In this document: positions 9,453 through 18,870 of the stretch, piece by piece
How positions within the stretch are numbered: position 1 is the first letter of the stretch
Layout: each line of letters begins with the position of its first letter
NCBI GenBank assembly: GCA_964568735.1
Contig: CAZMRF010000031.1
Coordinates: 1 to 55,839 of the forward strand
From: CAZMRF01 sp964568735
Lineage (GTDB): Bacteria; Acidobacteriota; Polarisedimenticolia; JACPZX01
DNA length: 55,839 nt
Direction: 5' to 3'
Translations under genes and position numbers: made by a program
Notes under the pieces: generated by a model
The model's database searches: none
Told to the model about the DNA's origin: nothing
What the model saw: only the letters and a program-made list of their open reading frames with translations

Positions 9453-11234
9453 TTGAAGATGCGCGAGCCGGAGGCGCCCGAAGGGGACAGGGGGCCCCGC
9501 CGGCCCGGCGAAGAGCCGGCCGGGTGGCTGCTGGCCTTCACCCTGCTGATCGCCGGCCTCCTTCCTCCCGACGTTTATCCCCCCGCCCTCGCGGCCCTCG
9601 CCCTCGCGGCTCTTCTGCTCGCTGCCGCGCTCGCGCGCGCCCGGGATCTGCCGGGCCTGCCGATCGCGGCGGCGGCGCCGCTCCTCGTGGCCTGTGCGCT
9701 GGCGGGCCTGAGCAGCCTCCTGGCGTTTCGTCCCGTGGGCTCGCTGCGTCTGCTCGTCACCTGGGTCGTCGCCGGGATCCTCTTCGCCGCGGGGAGGGCC
9801 GCCTCCCAGGGCGCGCAGCAACGGAAGGTGATCCTGGCCCTCGTCATGGTGGCCCTCTTCCAGGCGGGGATCGGTCTGTGGCAATCGGCGGTCGCCTTCC
9901 CGAAGGCCGCGGTCAGCGTGGCCGATGAGGCGGGCTCTCTTGAAGGCAGGGAGGCCGTGCGGGCTGAGGCGATCCGCGCCCGCCTGGCCTCCGGGCGCGC
10001 GGTCGGCCTCATCGGTCTGCCGGCGCTTCTCGCTTCGATCCTCGTGCTGGCGCTCCCCGTGGCCGCGGGTGAGCTCCTCGCGGGGAAGGGCGCGCGGAGG
10101 ATGCTCTGGGGTGCGGGAGCCGCGCTCCTCGCCGCCGGGCTCGCCGCCACACGCTCGCTGGGCGGGGCGGCTTCCCTCGCGATCGCCGCGGCGATCTGCT
10201 CGATCTGGTGGGCGGGGACGGGGAGGTGGCGGCGAAGGCTCCTCGTCGGGTTGATTCTGGCCGCCGCGCTCGCCGTGGCGCTGCCCCGCCTGGCCGCCGG
10301 CGGTGAAGAGTCCGGGCTCCGCGCGCTCTCCTTGAGGGCGGGCAACTGGCAGTCGGCGCTTTCGATGGTTGTCTCCCATCCTGCCGCTGGAGTCGGGCCG
10401 GGCGGCTACGGAGTCGCCTTCCCGCGCCATCGGATGGCGGGCGGCAACGAGACGCAACACGCCCACAACTCATATCTGGAGGTCGTCTCCGACATGGGCC
10501 TCCCGATTCTCCCGATGCTGGCGATTCTCGTGGCGGGCTTCCTGGCCCTGGTGGCGCGCCGATCCGAGGCGCGCGACCTGACGGGACAGGAGCTGATGCT
10601 CTCCAGGGGCCTGGCGGTGGGGTGCCTGGCCTGGGCGCTGCAGAATCTCGTCGACTACTCGGCCTACGCGGCCGGATCCGTGATCCTCTTCATGGCGATG
10701 GCGGGGCTCCTGTCGGGGCTCGACGCCAGGGGGCGCGGAGCGGGGCTGCCAGCCGGCGTCGTGACGCGCGCCCTCCTCGTCGCGGCCGCCGGCGCCGCTG
10801 CGGCCTTCGCCCTTCCCGATGCCCTCTCCCGATGGCACCTCGATCAGGCCGCCACGTCGGCCCGCGAGGGCGATTCCGACGACGCGCTCTCCTCCGCGCG
10901 AGCCGCCACACGCTGGAACCCCTGGGATGCCGAAGCCAGGAGCGCTCGCTCGCTCGCGGTCGTCAATGTGGCGGCGGCGCTCCCGGCGGGTTCGAGCCTT
11001 CGAGATGATCTCGCGCGCGAGGCGCTGGATCAGGCCTCTGAGGGCGTGCGGCTCGATCCCGAGACGGCCAACCGCCGGGCGACCCTCGCCAGGGCGCGCC
11101 TTCTCAACGGCGATGTTGCGGGCGCCTTCGCGGCCCTCACCATGGCGGCCCGGCTGAATCCCCGCAGGCCGGAATACGCCGAGGATCGGGATCGCCTTCT
11201 CGATCGCCTCCAGCGCGGGGAGGGGGCCCCGTGA
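9453..11234 (+). CDS. O-antigen ligase/polymerase-like (Wzy_C) membrane protein with TPR tail
   Basis: The 593-residue protein has about a dozen hydrophobic segments. The Wzy_C loop lies around residues 310-350 (GVGPGGYGVAFP, then AHNSYLEVVSDMG with H338). A soluble C-terminal ~130 residues resemble TPR repeats (ARAATRWNPWDAEARSARS, ASEGVRLDPETANRRATLAR). The family includes WaaL ligases, Wzy polymerases and PglL/TfpO O-oligosaccharyltransferases, which act on undecaprenyl-linked glycans at the periplasmic face. Position right after two pilins suggests pilin glycosylation, as for pilO/tfpO, but WaaL-type function is equally possible. TTG 9453 or ATG 9459 may be the start; the RBS is weak. Confidence 0.78.
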   Translation: MKMREPEAPEGDRGPRRPGEEPAGWLLAFTLLIAGLLPPDVYPPALAALALAALLLAAALARARDLPGLPIAAAAPLLVACALAGLSSLLAFRPVGSLRLLVTWVVAGILFAAGRAASQGAQQRKVILALVMVALFQAGIGLWQSAVAFPKAAVSVADEAGSLEGREAVRAEAIRARLASGRAVGLIGLPALLASILVLALPVAAGELLAGKGARRMLWGAGAALLAAGLAATRSLGGAASLAIAAAICSIWWAGTGRWRRRLLVGLILAAALAVALPRLAAGGEESGLRALSLRAGNWQSALSMVVSHPAAGVGPGGYGVAFPRHRMAGGNETQHAHNSYLEVVSDMGLPILPMLAILVAGFLALVARRSEARDLTGQELMLSRGLAVGCLAWALQNLVDYSAYAAGSVILFMAMAGLLSGLDARGRGAGLPAGVVTRALLVAAAGAAAAFALPDALSRWHLDQAATSAREGDSDDALSSARAATRWNPWDAEARSARSLAVVNVAAALPAGSSLRDDLAREALDQASEGVRLDPETANRRATLARARLLNGDVAGAFAALTMAARLNPRRPEYAEDRDRLLDRLQRGEGAP

Positions 11235-13192
11235 GCCTTCCGGAGAGGATCCTCCTCCTCCTCCTGCTCTTCTCGCCCTGGCTCGAGGGTGGGGCCACCC
11301 CCGGGGCTCTCGTGATCCTCCACACGGGCCTCCTCCTCCTGGCTCTCGCAGCCCTGCGGGACTCGCGGCGGAGCGGCTCGCTGGAAGTGCACCTGACCTG
11401 GACGCACCTCGCCTACGCTGGCTTCGTCGCGATCGGGGGGCTCTCCTTCCTGGGCGCCTCCTACTTCTACGGCTCCTTCGACACCTGGTGGGATCAATGC
11501 GTGGCGCTGATCTTGATGTTGAGCCTGGCCATCGTTCGCCCCTCCCCGCGCTTCCGGAATGCTGTCCCGGCCGCGCTCGCGGGCCTCGGCGTGGCGCAGG
11601 CCATCCCGGTCCTTATCACCCGAGTCACCGAGGGCGCGGCCCTCTCTCCATCCTTCCTGAATCCGAACCACCTCGCGACCTGGCTCAACGTGGCGGCGCT
11701 CGTGGCGATGGAGCGGGCCGGGTGGCTCGGGTACCCGCGGCCCGGTCTCAGCCGAAGCGAGAGAAGCGCGTGGATCGCTTCTATCGTGATCTGCCTGTCG
11801 GGGACGGTGGCCGTCGGCTCGCGGGGCGCGATCCTGGCGCTCATCGCGATCCTCGGCATCATCGCATGGCGCCGATGGCGGCTGTCGCCCCGCCTCGCGC
11901 GCAGCCTCGCGGCGGCCACGCTCATCGTCGCGGCTGCGGGCGCATTGAGCGTCGGGCACAGGTTCTCGACGAGGATCGACCCCTACCGCTATGACCGGCC
12001 GAAACTCTGGCGAACCGCCCTGATGACCTGGGCCGAGGCGCCCCTGCTGGGCCACGGCCCGGGGATGTACGAGCACAGGGCCCCTCGTCACAACTTCCCG
12101 CAGGATCGCGTGGCCTTCCGCTACTCGAAGGAGCCCCGGTCCGCGCACTCGCAACCGCTCCAGATCCTCGCCGAAGAAGGTCTCGCCGGGCTGGCGGCGC
12201 TCGGGCTCCTCGTCGCGGTGGCGCTGGCCGAGCTCGCCGCCGCCTCCGGGAGCGGGGACGCGCGGGCGGGATCGGCGCGCGCGGCCCTCATGGCATGCAG
12301 CGCCGTCGGAATCCACTCGCTCGTGGAGATGCCCTTCCAGGCTCCGGCGATCCCGCTTGCGCTCATCACTCTGGTTTGGCTCGCCCTCGCGCCCGGCAGG
12401 CCTGGAGAGGGAGCGGCCGGGCTCGCCGCAGCATGGATCCCGCGCGCCGGCCCCCTTCGCGGGAGGCTCGCGATCGGCCTCGGGGTTCTCTCAGCCGCGG
12501 CTTCTCTCTGGATGGTCGCGGTGGCGGGTCCCTTCCTTTCCTATGCGGCCGCCCGGTACGCCGAGGCGCCCGGGCGCCCCCCCATACGGATCGACCTCGC
12601 GGCCCGCATCTCCGAGCGCCTCAATCCGTGGCAGCCATTCCTCGGCTACCGGCGGGCGGAGGCGGCGCTCTCGCGCGCCGCGACACTTTCGCCTCCGCTC
12701 TTCGCCAACGCTTCGGAATCGCTGGAGCGGACGATCCGCCTCGAGCCGGAGGATCGCTCGGCATGGGCCCTCCTCGCTTCGCTCTACCGCAGGGCGGCGG
12801 TGGATTTTCCGGGAGCCGGACCCGGCGCCTGGGCGGCCGCCGGGCGCTACCACGATGCGGCCATTGCGCGGGCCCCGCTCGACGCCCGGCTCCGGCTCGA
12901 TCGCGCCACCTTCCTCCTCGGGTCGGGAAGAGCGGAGGAGGCCCTGGCCGATTGCGAGGAGGCGATCCGGCTGGAGCCGCGCTCGCCGATGGCGCGCCAC
13001 CTCCGGGCGGAGGCGCTCGCCGCTCTCGGGCGAGGGCGCGAGGCCGCGGCGGCGCTGGAGGATCTCGACCGCGTCGCCGGGCTGATGAAGGGCTACGAGG
13101 CGCTCAACGGATACGAGAGGTCGCTGCTGCGCCTGAACCAGCCCAGGGTGAATCTCCTGCGCTCCCGTGTCGCGGAGCTCCTGCCGCACTGA
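11231..13192 (+). CDS. Second O-antigen ligase/polymerase-like membrane protein with TPR tail
   Basis: A 653-residue relative of the upstream gene with the same layout: multi-pass N-terminal part, Wzy_C-type loop (LLGHGPGMYEHRAP, then AHSQPLQILAEEG with H306), more membrane segments and a TPR-like C-terminal region (~470-640; LERTIRLEPEDRSAWALLAS, DCEEAIRLEPRSPMARHLRA). GTG 11231 overlaps the previous stop by four bases, so translation is probably coupled. The pair may divide labour between polymerase and ligase or handle two acceptors. It ends eight bases from a converging minus-strand gene, with no clear terminator. Confidence 0.75.
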   Translation: MSLPERILLLLLLFSPWLEGGATPGALVILHTGLLLLALAALRDSRRSGSLEVHLTWTHLAYAGFVAIGGLSFLGASYFYGSFDTWWDQCVALILMLSLAIVRPSPRFRNAVPAALAGLGVAQAIPVLITRVTEGAALSPSFLNPNHLATWLNVAALVAMERAGWLGYPRPGLSRSERSAWIASIVICLSGTVAVGSRGAILALIAILGIIAWRRWRLSPRLARSLAAATLIVAAAGALSVGHRFSTRIDPYRYDRPKLWRTALMTWAEAPLLGHGPGMYEHRAPRHNFPQDRVAFRYSKEPRSAHSQPLQILAEEGLAGLAALGLLVAVALAELAAASGSGDARAGSARAALMACSAVGIHSLVEMPFQAPAIPLALITLVWLALAPGRPGEGAAGLAAAWIPRAGPLRGRLAIGLGVLSAAASLWMVAVAGPFLSYAAARYAEAPGRPPIRIDLAARISERLNPWQPFLGYRRAEAALSRAATLSPPLFANASESLERTIRLEPEDRSAWALLASLYRRAAVDFPGAGPGAWAAAGRYHDAAIARAPLDARLRLDRATFLLGSGRAEEALADCEEAIRLEPRSPMARHLRAEALAALGRGREAAAALEDLDRVAGLMKGYEALNGYERSLLRLNQPRVNLLRSRVAELLPH

Positions 13193-13199
13193 GCAGAGC

Positions 13200-13499
13200 T
13201 CATGGCTCCTCCTCCCCCTCCTCGTCCTCCTGCTCGCCCGGGCTCTTCTTCGTCGTGGGAGTGGCCGTGGACCGGGTCGGCGGCCGCTTGGCGAGGATCT
13301 GCTCGAAGAGGGACGGCTTGCCGGCCTTCTTCCGGCCCGCCTTGCCGTGCCGGTAGGGGTGGCTGTGCATGCAGGTCTTGCACACCACTGTCCGGATGGC
13401 CGTTCCATCGAGCACCTGCACCGCGTGGTCGAGGAGCAGCTTGCACCGCGAGCAGTAGTCGTCGAGGACGTCGCCGAGGCGCGGGGGCCTGTCAGACAT
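13200..13499 (-). CDS. Small zinc-ribbon-like conserved protein
   Basis: Ninety-nine residues. Two CxxC knuckles (YCSRC near residue 16 and CKTCMHSHPY near residue 41) predict one zinc site. A basic stretch (KAGRKKAGKPS) follows, and the tail is acidic and low in complexity (EQEDEEGEEEP). The ATG at 13499 is supported by a GGAG about eight bases upstream on this strand; a longer frame exists upstream but begins without an RBS. The function is not recognisable. The fold suggests nucleic-acid or protein binding. It is monocistronic and convergent with the pilin-glycan genes. Confidence 0.72.
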   Translation of the reverse strand: MSDRPPRLGDVLDDYCSRCKLLLDHAVQVLDGTAIRTVVCKTCMHSHPYRHGKAGRKKAGKPSLFEQILAKRPPTRSTATPTTKKSPGEQEDEEGEEEP

Positions 13500-13551
13500 G
13501 GGTCGTCTCCATCGCTTGCAGGAAGGGGGCGGTCGCCCCGGGAGAGCCAGC

Positions 13552-13557
13552 ACTATA
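13552..13557 (-). promoter_or_regulatory. Possible -10 element of the zinc-ribbon gene
   Basis: TATAGT on the minus strand lies 53 bases before the ATG at 13499, in the 95-bp gap between two minus-strand genes. No convincing -35 is present, so the call is weak. Confidence 0.3.
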
Positions 13558-13594
13558 CCGCGTCCCGCAACCGGCTTCCCGCGCTGCCGTCGGG

Positions 13595-14491
13595 TCAGAA
13601 GTTGACGACGAGGGAGGCCGTGAAGATCGTGTCGAGCTCATCCAGCTCCAGCAGGACCGTGTCCCCGGTGCTGTTACCCGCGTTCACCCCCGAAGCCTCG
13701 AGCACGTCCACGGCCACGAGGGAAGGCTGGTTGTCGTAGATGAGCTGAAGGCTTGCTTTCAAGGCCATTCCCTGATTGATGCTGACCGTGAGGGAGTGGA
13801 TCCAGTCGAGCCTGAGGTCCTTGCTCTCGTCGGCGTTTCCATCCGCGACGAGGAGGTTGTCGTATCTCGAGGAGGTTGCGACCTTCAGCTCGTACTTCGA
13901 CGAGAAGCGGTAGCCCACGTAGGTTCCGTCGAACTCGGGGTTCTCCACGACGTCTTCCTGATCCGTGTAGGTGACGTCGTAGGCGGTGGCCCACCTGGCC
14001 CGTTCGCCCGCGACCCAGAGGTTGCCCACTCCGCCGAGGACGATGTAGCGGTCGTCGATCCCGGCGAATCGGTTTCGCTCCCAGCCCGTGCCCGCATCCC
14101 AGAAGAAGCGCTCCGTGATCTTCCTGTCAAAGCGTCCGTTCAGGAAGTAGCTCTCGGCCGTGAGCTGGTTATCCGAGGCCTCGTCGACGACGACGAAGCC
14201 CGTCACGTTGGGGTCGGGATTCTGATCGAGGGCGGTTCGCGTGAAGAACTTCGACTCGGCCCGGATGCCCCCGGCATTCACCGCCAGGACGGATCTCTCC
14301 CACCGGTGGGTGAGGGTGTTCTTGAACCCCAGCGTCTCCGTCTCCGAGTTGCCCCCGGTGACGACGTAGCTGAACTCGGCCGTGTCGAACCAGCCGAGTT
14401 GGGGCTCATCCGCCGCGGCCGCGGCGCTCGCGGCGCAGAGAAGGACTCCGATGATCGTAGCCGTCAGAGCCGGGAGCGTTGAGGTCTTCAT
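13595..14491 (-). CDS. DUF481-family outer-membrane beta-barrel protein
   Basis: The 298-residue protein has a cleavable signal peptide (MKTSTLPALTATIIGVLLC, cleavage in the alanine run near residue 26). Alternating beta-strand patterns follow (LGWFDTAEFSYVVTGGNSET, WERSVLAVNAGG, FFWDAGTGWERNRFAG). It ends in phenylalanine after SLVVNF, the usual outer-membrane insertion signal. This is the salt-induced/DUF481 pattern; ligand and function are unknown. The ATG at 14491 starts the signal peptide, and the longer upstream frame is not needed. It is divergent from the glycan operon, with a 142-bp shared intergenic region. Confidence 0.85.
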   Translation of the reverse strand: MKTSTLPALTATIIGVLLCAASAAAAADEPQLGWFDTAEFSYVVTGGNSETETLGFKNTLTHRWERSVLAVNAGGIRAESKFFTRTALDQNPDPNVTGFVVVDEASDNQLTAESYFLNGRFDRKITERFFWDAGTGWERNRFAGIDDRYIVLGGVGNLWVAGERARWATAYDVTYTDQEDVVENPEFDGTYVGYRFSSKYELKVATSSRYDNLLVADGNADESKDLRLDWIHSLTVSINQGMALKASLQLIYDNQPSLVAVDVLEASGVNAGNSTGDTVLLELDELDTIFTASLVVNF

Positions 14492-14554
14492 GGCGTCGCC
14501 TCCACGGGTGCAGAGCCTCCCGGCACCGCTGGTGCGGGCTCCCGGGGGGCGCCC

Positions 14555-14560
14555 ATCATA
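14555..14560 (-). promoter_or_regulatory. Possible -10 element of the DUF481 gene
   Basis: TATGAT on the minus strand sits about 64 bases upstream of the ATG at 14491. The -35 region (TTCCAC at ~16-bp spacing) is poor. On the plus strand, TATCAT just before the GT2 gene is another -10-like hexamer without a -35. Confidence 0.3.
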
Positions 14561-14633
14561 GGCGAGAGGAGAGGGGCGGTGGAAGCCCCTGCCCCGCCCC
14601 CGAGGCCCCCGCCTCCATGTATCATGCAGCGCC

Positions 14634-15587
14634 GTGCGGAGCAACGCCCTGGACGAGAGATTCGCCGTCGTCATCCCCGCGAGGAACGCGGAGCGTTTCC
14701 TCGGGGAGGCGCTGGATTCGGTCTTCGCGCAGGAGCTTCTCCCGGGCGAGGTCGTCGTCGTGGACGACGGCTCCACCGACCGCACCGCCCGCCTCGCGGC
14801 CTCCTACGGGCGCGGCGTCCGCTGCATCACGTCCGGAGGGGGCGGCCCGGCCCGCGCGAGGAACCTCGGCGTCGCCGCCACGCGGAGCCCGCTCGTCGCC
14901 TTCCTCGACGCGGACGACCTGTGGATCCCCGAGAAGACGTCGCGGCAGCTCATGCTCCTTCGCGCGCACCCCGATCTCGCCTTCGTCTGCTCCGACATGC
15001 GCTCCTTCGAGGGGCGCTTCCGCGCCCCCCGGACCCATTTCGAGGAGAGAGGGTTCAACGGGGTCAGCGCGCCCTCGTCGATCTTCCTCTACGACATGGT
15101 GTCGACCCCGACCGTCATCGCCCGGCGGGAGGCCCTGCGCGCGCGGGGGGGCTTCGACGAGTCGCTCGGCCTCTGCGGCGAGGCCGATCTCTGGTTCCGG
15201 ATCGGGCTCCAGGAGCGCTTCGCCGCCATCTCCGAGCCGCTGGTCCTCCGCCGCTACCACGCCGGCAACATCACGAGGGATGCCCTGAGGCTCGCCGAGG
15301 CCGTCGTGCAGATCTGGGGCAGGTATCTCGAGCCGATCGCGGAGCGCGAGCCCCACATGAGGCGCCCCCTCGCCGCCGACTATGCGGCCCGGCGGTGGCA
15401 CCTCCACTGCCTCCAGGGAGTCATCGCCGTCAACGAGGGGCGGAGGGTCGAGGCGCGGCGGCTCTTCGTCGAGGCGATCCGCGCCCGGCCGGGCCGCGCG
15501 CGGAGCTGGGCCTTCCTCGCGGCTTCCTTCCTCGGCGACGGCGCCGCCCGCAACGCGACCCGCGCCATCATCCGGAAAGGCCCCTGA
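14634..15587 (+). CDS. Family 2 glycosyltransferase
   Basis: A 317-residue GT-A enzyme: FAVVIPARNAERFLGEALDS at the N-terminus, VVVDDGSTDRTA for nucleotide binding, and the metal-binding FLDADDLW near residue 90. A later ED-like region (LCGEADLWFRIGL) should hold the catalytic base. It transfers a sugar from a nucleotide donor on the cytoplasmic side; donor and acceptor are unknown. GTG 14634 is the first in-frame start before the conserved block. It heads the long glycan operon, seven bases before the next gene. Confidence 0.87.
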   Translation: MRSNALDERFAVVIPARNAERFLGEALDSVFAQELLPGEVVVVDDGSTDRTARLAASYGRGVRCITSGGGGPARARNLGVAATRSPLVAFLDADDLWIPEKTSRQLMLLRAHPDLAFVCSDMRSFEGRFRAPRTHFEERGFNGVSAPSSIFLYDMVSTPTVIARREALRARGGFDESLGLCGEADLWFRIGLQERFAAISEPLVLRRYHAGNITRDALRLAEAVVQIWGRYLEPIAEREPHMRRPLAADYAARRWHLHCLQGVIAVNEGRRVEARRLFVEAIRARPGRARSWAFLAASFLGDGAARNATRAIIRKGP

Positions 15588-15593
15588 CCGCGG

Positions 15594-16736
15594 GTGACTC
15601 CCCTGAAAATAGGCATCGATCTCCGGCCTCTCGGCACCGCGAGCGGGCGGCGGGGCGTGGGGACCTACCTGCGCGGGCTGGTCCCCGCCCTGATCCGCGA
15701 GCGGGCCGATGAGACCCTGATCCTCTTCCACGACGCCTCCATCCTGCCGGACCTCCCGGGCGGGACGGACCACGAGGGCGTGCTCGTTTTCCCGCTCACG
15801 CGCCCCCGCAGGGCGGCGACGATCTGGGACCAGCTCGCCTGGCCCCGGACTCTTTCGCGCGGGGGCGTCGGCATCTTTCATTCGCCCTTCTGGACACTGC
15901 CCGTCCTCGCGGCCCGAAGCGTGGCTCTCGTCCAGACGATCCACGATCTGACGCCCCTGAAGATCCGGGGCTCGCTCTCCCCGAAGAACACGCTCGTTTT
16001 CAGGGTGAACTTCGCGTGCGCCCGGCGCGCCGCGAAGATCATTGTCCCCTCCACGGCGACTGCCCGGGACGTGGAGGAGATCCTCGGCATCCCGTCCTCG
16101 AGGATCCGATCCATCCCGCTGGCGGCGAACGTGGAGCGGGAGATCGTCGATCGGGCCGCTCGGCTCCTTCCTGTTCTCCGGGAAAGACTCGGGCTCCCCG
16201 GCCGTTACCTCCTCCACACCGGCGGGCACGATGCTGTCAAGGATCTCGGCACGGCCATCGAGGCGACGGCCCTCCTCGCCGGAAAGGGCTACGACCTGCG
16301 CCTCGTCATCACGGGTGAGGCAGGCCCTGGAACCACGGGCCTCCGGGCGCGTGCCGCGGCGGCAGGCCTCGGAGAGCGCCTCGTCCTCGCGGGATTCAGC
16401 CCGCACGAAGAGCTGATCGCGCTCTACTGCGGAGCGGCCGCGCTCGTCTATCCCAGCCTGAACGAGGGCTTCGGATTGCCCGTCCTGGAGGCGATGGCCT
16501 GCGGCACGCCGGTCGTGGCGGCCGCGGCCGGTGCGCTTCCCGAGGTAGGAGGCGATGCCTGCCTCTATGCGGCTCCGGGCGACCCGGCCTCCTTCGCCGA
16601 GGCGCTCGACGGGATCCTCCGCGACGACGCCCTGGCCCGCAGGCTCTCCGATGCCGGACGGCGGCGCGCCTCCACGTTCACGTGGCGCGAGGCCGCGCGA
16701 AGGACGCTCGATGTCTACCGGGAGGTGGCGGCTTGA
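15594..16736 (+). CDS. Family 4 glycosyltransferase
   Basis: A 380-residue GT-B enzyme. The N-terminal half has IGIDLRPL and RRGVGTYLRGL. The C-terminal donor site has HTGGHDAVKDL, YPSLNEGFGLPVLEAMACG (the E-x7-E motif) and a closing helix (FTWREAARRTLDVYREV). It resembles mannosyl- and rhamnosyltransferases of O-antigen clusters. GTG 15594 gives the conserved KIGIDLR N-terminus. It is followed by a second, similar GT4 gene with a four-base overlap, so the two may be an old tandem duplication. Confidence 0.87.
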   Translation: MTPLKIGIDLRPLGTASGRRGVGTYLRGLVPALIRERADETLILFHDASILPDLPGGTDHEGVLVFPLTRPRRAATIWDQLAWPRTLSRGGVGIFHSPFWTLPVLAARSVALVQTIHDLTPLKIRGSLSPKNTLVFRVNFACARRAAKIIVPSTATARDVEEILGIPSSRIRSIPLAANVEREIVDRAARLLPVLRERLGLPGRYLLHTGGHDAVKDLGTAIEATALLAGKGYDLRLVITGEAGPGTTGLRARAAAAGLGERLVLAGFSPHEELIALYCGAAALVYPSLNEGFGLPVLEAMACGTPVVAAAAGALPEVGGDACLYAAPGDPASFAEALDGILRDDALARRLSDAGRRRASTFTWREAARRTLDVYREVAA

Positions 16737-17893
16737 TCATCGCGGGGGTCGACGGCCGCCCCCTCCTCGGCGAGCCCACGGGCGTCGGGCGCTACTTGAG
16801 GAACATTCTCCGGGAGATGGTCGATCTGGCGCCGGATCTGACCCTGAGGCTCTATCTCGACCGCGAGGGCGACGACGGCCTCGGGTCCCATCCAAGAATC
16901 GAGCGGCGCCGCCTCAAAGGGAGCCGCGGGCGCAACGTCGTGACCTGGACCCAGTGGGTCCTCCCCGGGATGATCCGGAGCGAGCCTGTCTCGCTCGCCC
17001 ACTTCCCCTTCTACACGATGCCGCTCTTCCTGGACTGTCCCTCGGTGATCACCATCCACGACATCACCTTCAGCCTCCATCCGGAGTGGTTTCCATGGAA
17101 GGCGCGGATCAGCTTCGCGGCCCTCGCGCCCTGGTCGGCGCGCCGCGCGGACCACGTGCTCACGGTCTCGGAGTGCACGCGCCGGGATCTGGCCAGGCGA
17201 TACGGGCTGCACTCCTCACGGGTGACGGTGGTCCCGCTGGCCGCCGACCCCGCATTCAGCCCGCGGACGCCCGCGGAGGCCGGCCAGGTGGCGAGCCGCC
17301 TGGGGCTGACCCCGCCCTACCTGCTGCACCTCGGCTCGCTCCACCCCAGGAGGAACATCGAGAGGCTGCTGGACGCCTTTGCCGAGCTCGCGGGGGGGAG
17401 GCCGGAGGTGCAGCTCGTCCTCGCGGGACGGGTCGAGGCGCCCTGGACCACGATGGATCCGATGATCGCGGAGCGCGCCCTGGAAGGGCGCGTCGTTCAC
17501 CTCGGCTACGTCCGCGAGGAGGATCTCCCCGCGCTCGTCTCGGGCGCGGCGGCCCTCGTCTACCCGTCGCTCTACGAAGGATTCGGCCTGCCCGTCCTGG
17601 AGGCGATGGCCTGCGGCATACCGGTGATCACGTCGAATGTCTCCGCCCTGCCCGAGGTCGCCGGAGACGCCGCGCTCCTGGTCGATCCGCGCTCGCGGGA
17701 GGCGATCGCCGCCGCGATGCGCTCGATCCTCGACGAGCCGAGGCTCAGGGAGCGGCTGATCGAGGCGGGGCTGAGGCGCGCATCAGGATTCTCCTGGCGG
17801 CGGACGGCCGAGGGAACGCTCGCGGCCTACCGCGCCGTTCTGGCGCGGCCGGGGCAGCCTCGGACGATCGCCCCGGCGGGCGCGCGGACGTGA
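16733..17893 (+). CDS. Family 4 glycosyltransferase
   Basis: A 386-residue GT-B enzyme parallel to the preceding one: IIAGVDGRPLLGEPTGVGRY at the start, LTVSECTRRDLARRYGL mid-protein, LHLGSLHPRRNIERLLDAF at the donor domain and YPSLYEGFGLPVLEAMACG with the E-x7-E pair. The TTG at 16733 overlaps the previous stop (TTGA) and has GGAGGTGG at 16721-16728, which makes it the best start; upstream in-frame codons belong to the previous gene's shadow. The sugar is unknown. Confidence 0.87.
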   Translation: MIIAGVDGRPLLGEPTGVGRYLRNILREMVDLAPDLTLRLYLDREGDDGLGSHPRIERRRLKGSRGRNVVTWTQWVLPGMIRSEPVSLAHFPFYTMPLFLDCPSVITIHDITFSLHPEWFPWKARISFAALAPWSARRADHVLTVSECTRRDLARRYGLHSSRVTVVPLAADPAFSPRTPAEAGQVASRLGLTPPYLLHLGSLHPRRNIERLLDAFAELAGGRPEVQLVLAGRVEAPWTTMDPMIAERALEGRVVHLGYVREEDLPALVSGAAALVYPSLYEGFGLPVLEAMACGIPVITSNVSALPEVAGDAALLVDPRSREAIAAAMRSILDEPRLRERLIEAGLRRASGFSWRRTAEGTLAAYRAVLARPGQPRTIAPAGART

Positions 17894-18867
17894 GCGAACC
17901 CGTGCCGGCCGAAGCGCACCCCCTCGTCTCGGTGATCGTCGTCTCCTGGAACAGCATGCGCTTCCTGCCCGGCTGCCTGCAGTCCGTCCAGGCGCAGAGC
18001 TGGCCGGCGGTCGAGACGATCGTCGTGGACAACGGCTCCACGGACGGCTCGGCCGATCTCGTGGCCGGAGGCTTCCCTTCCGTCCGGCTGATCCGGAACC
18101 GCGAGAATCTCGGCTTCTGCCGGGCCAACAACGTCGCCTTGAAGCACTGCGGGGGTCTCTTTATCTTGTGCCTCAACGCCGACGCCGTCCTCGAGCCCGA
18201 CTACCTCGAGAAGGCGATGCCGGAGTTCGACGCCGGCTCCGAGGTGGGCGCCGTGGCCGGCAAGATCAGCCGCTTCGAGGAGACCGTGCTCGACAGCGCG
18301 GGGCAGCTCCTCACGCGGGCGCGCCGGATCCGCGATCGCGGCTTCGGCGAGAGGGACCGCGGCCTCTTCGAGGAGCGCTGCGAGGTCTTCTCGGTCTGCG
18401 GCGCCGTGGCGCTGTACCGCAGGGAGATGATCGATGCGATCAGCCCCGGCGGGCAGCTCTTCGACGAGGCCTTCTTCAGCTTCGGCGAGGACATGGATGT
18501 CTGCTGGCGCGCTCGCCGCGCGGGATGGCGTGTTCGATACAACCCGGATGCAAGAGCGCGTCACTACCGAGGTGGATCCCAGGCCGGTCCCGTCGCGCTG
18601 TGGGGCCGATTCTCACGGATGGCCAGAAGGCCCCACGAGCTCCGCGCCCACATCGTGAAGAACCGCTACCTCATGATCCTGAAGAACGACAGCACGGGGG
18701 CGTTGCTCCGCGATCTCCCCTTCATCCTGGCGTGGGAGGCCGTCCAGTGGAGCTGGCTCCTCGCGGCCTCTCCCGGGACCCTTCCCCACCTGTGGCGCCT
18801 CCGCGGCCCCCTCGCGGCGGCCTGGCGGCAGCGCAGGATCGGCGCTGCTCAGGAAGCGGGTGCCTGA
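17890..18867 (+). CDS. Family 2 glycosyltransferase, rhamnosyltransferase-like
   Basis: A 325-residue GT2: VSVIVVSWNSMRFLPGCLQS, VDNGSTDGSADL, RNRENLGFCRANNVAL and LCLNADAVLEPDYL, then SVCGAVALYRREM and FFSFGEDMDVCWRARRAGW with the catalytic-base ED. The NxGFxxxxN and GEDxDxxxR motifs are those of the WbbL/dTDP-rhamnosyl subgroup. A hydrophobic segment near residue 280 suggests membrane association. GTG 17890 overlaps the upstream stop by four bases. Confidence 0.86.
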   Translation: MSEPVPAEAHPLVSVIVVSWNSMRFLPGCLQSVQAQSWPAVETIVVDNGSTDGSADLVAGGFPSVRLIRNRENLGFCRANNVALKHCGGLFILCLNADAVLEPDYLEKAMPEFDAGSEVGAVAGKISRFEETVLDSAGQLLTRARRIRDRGFGERDRGLFEERCEVFSVCGAVALYRREMIDAISPGGQLFDEAFFSFGEDMDVCWRARRAGWRVRYNPDARARHYRGGSQAGPVALWGRFSRMARRPHELRAHIVKNRYLMILKNDSTGALLRDLPFILAWEAVQWSWLLAASPGTLPHLWRLRGPLAAAWRQRRIGAAQEAGA

Positions 18868-18870
18868 CCC

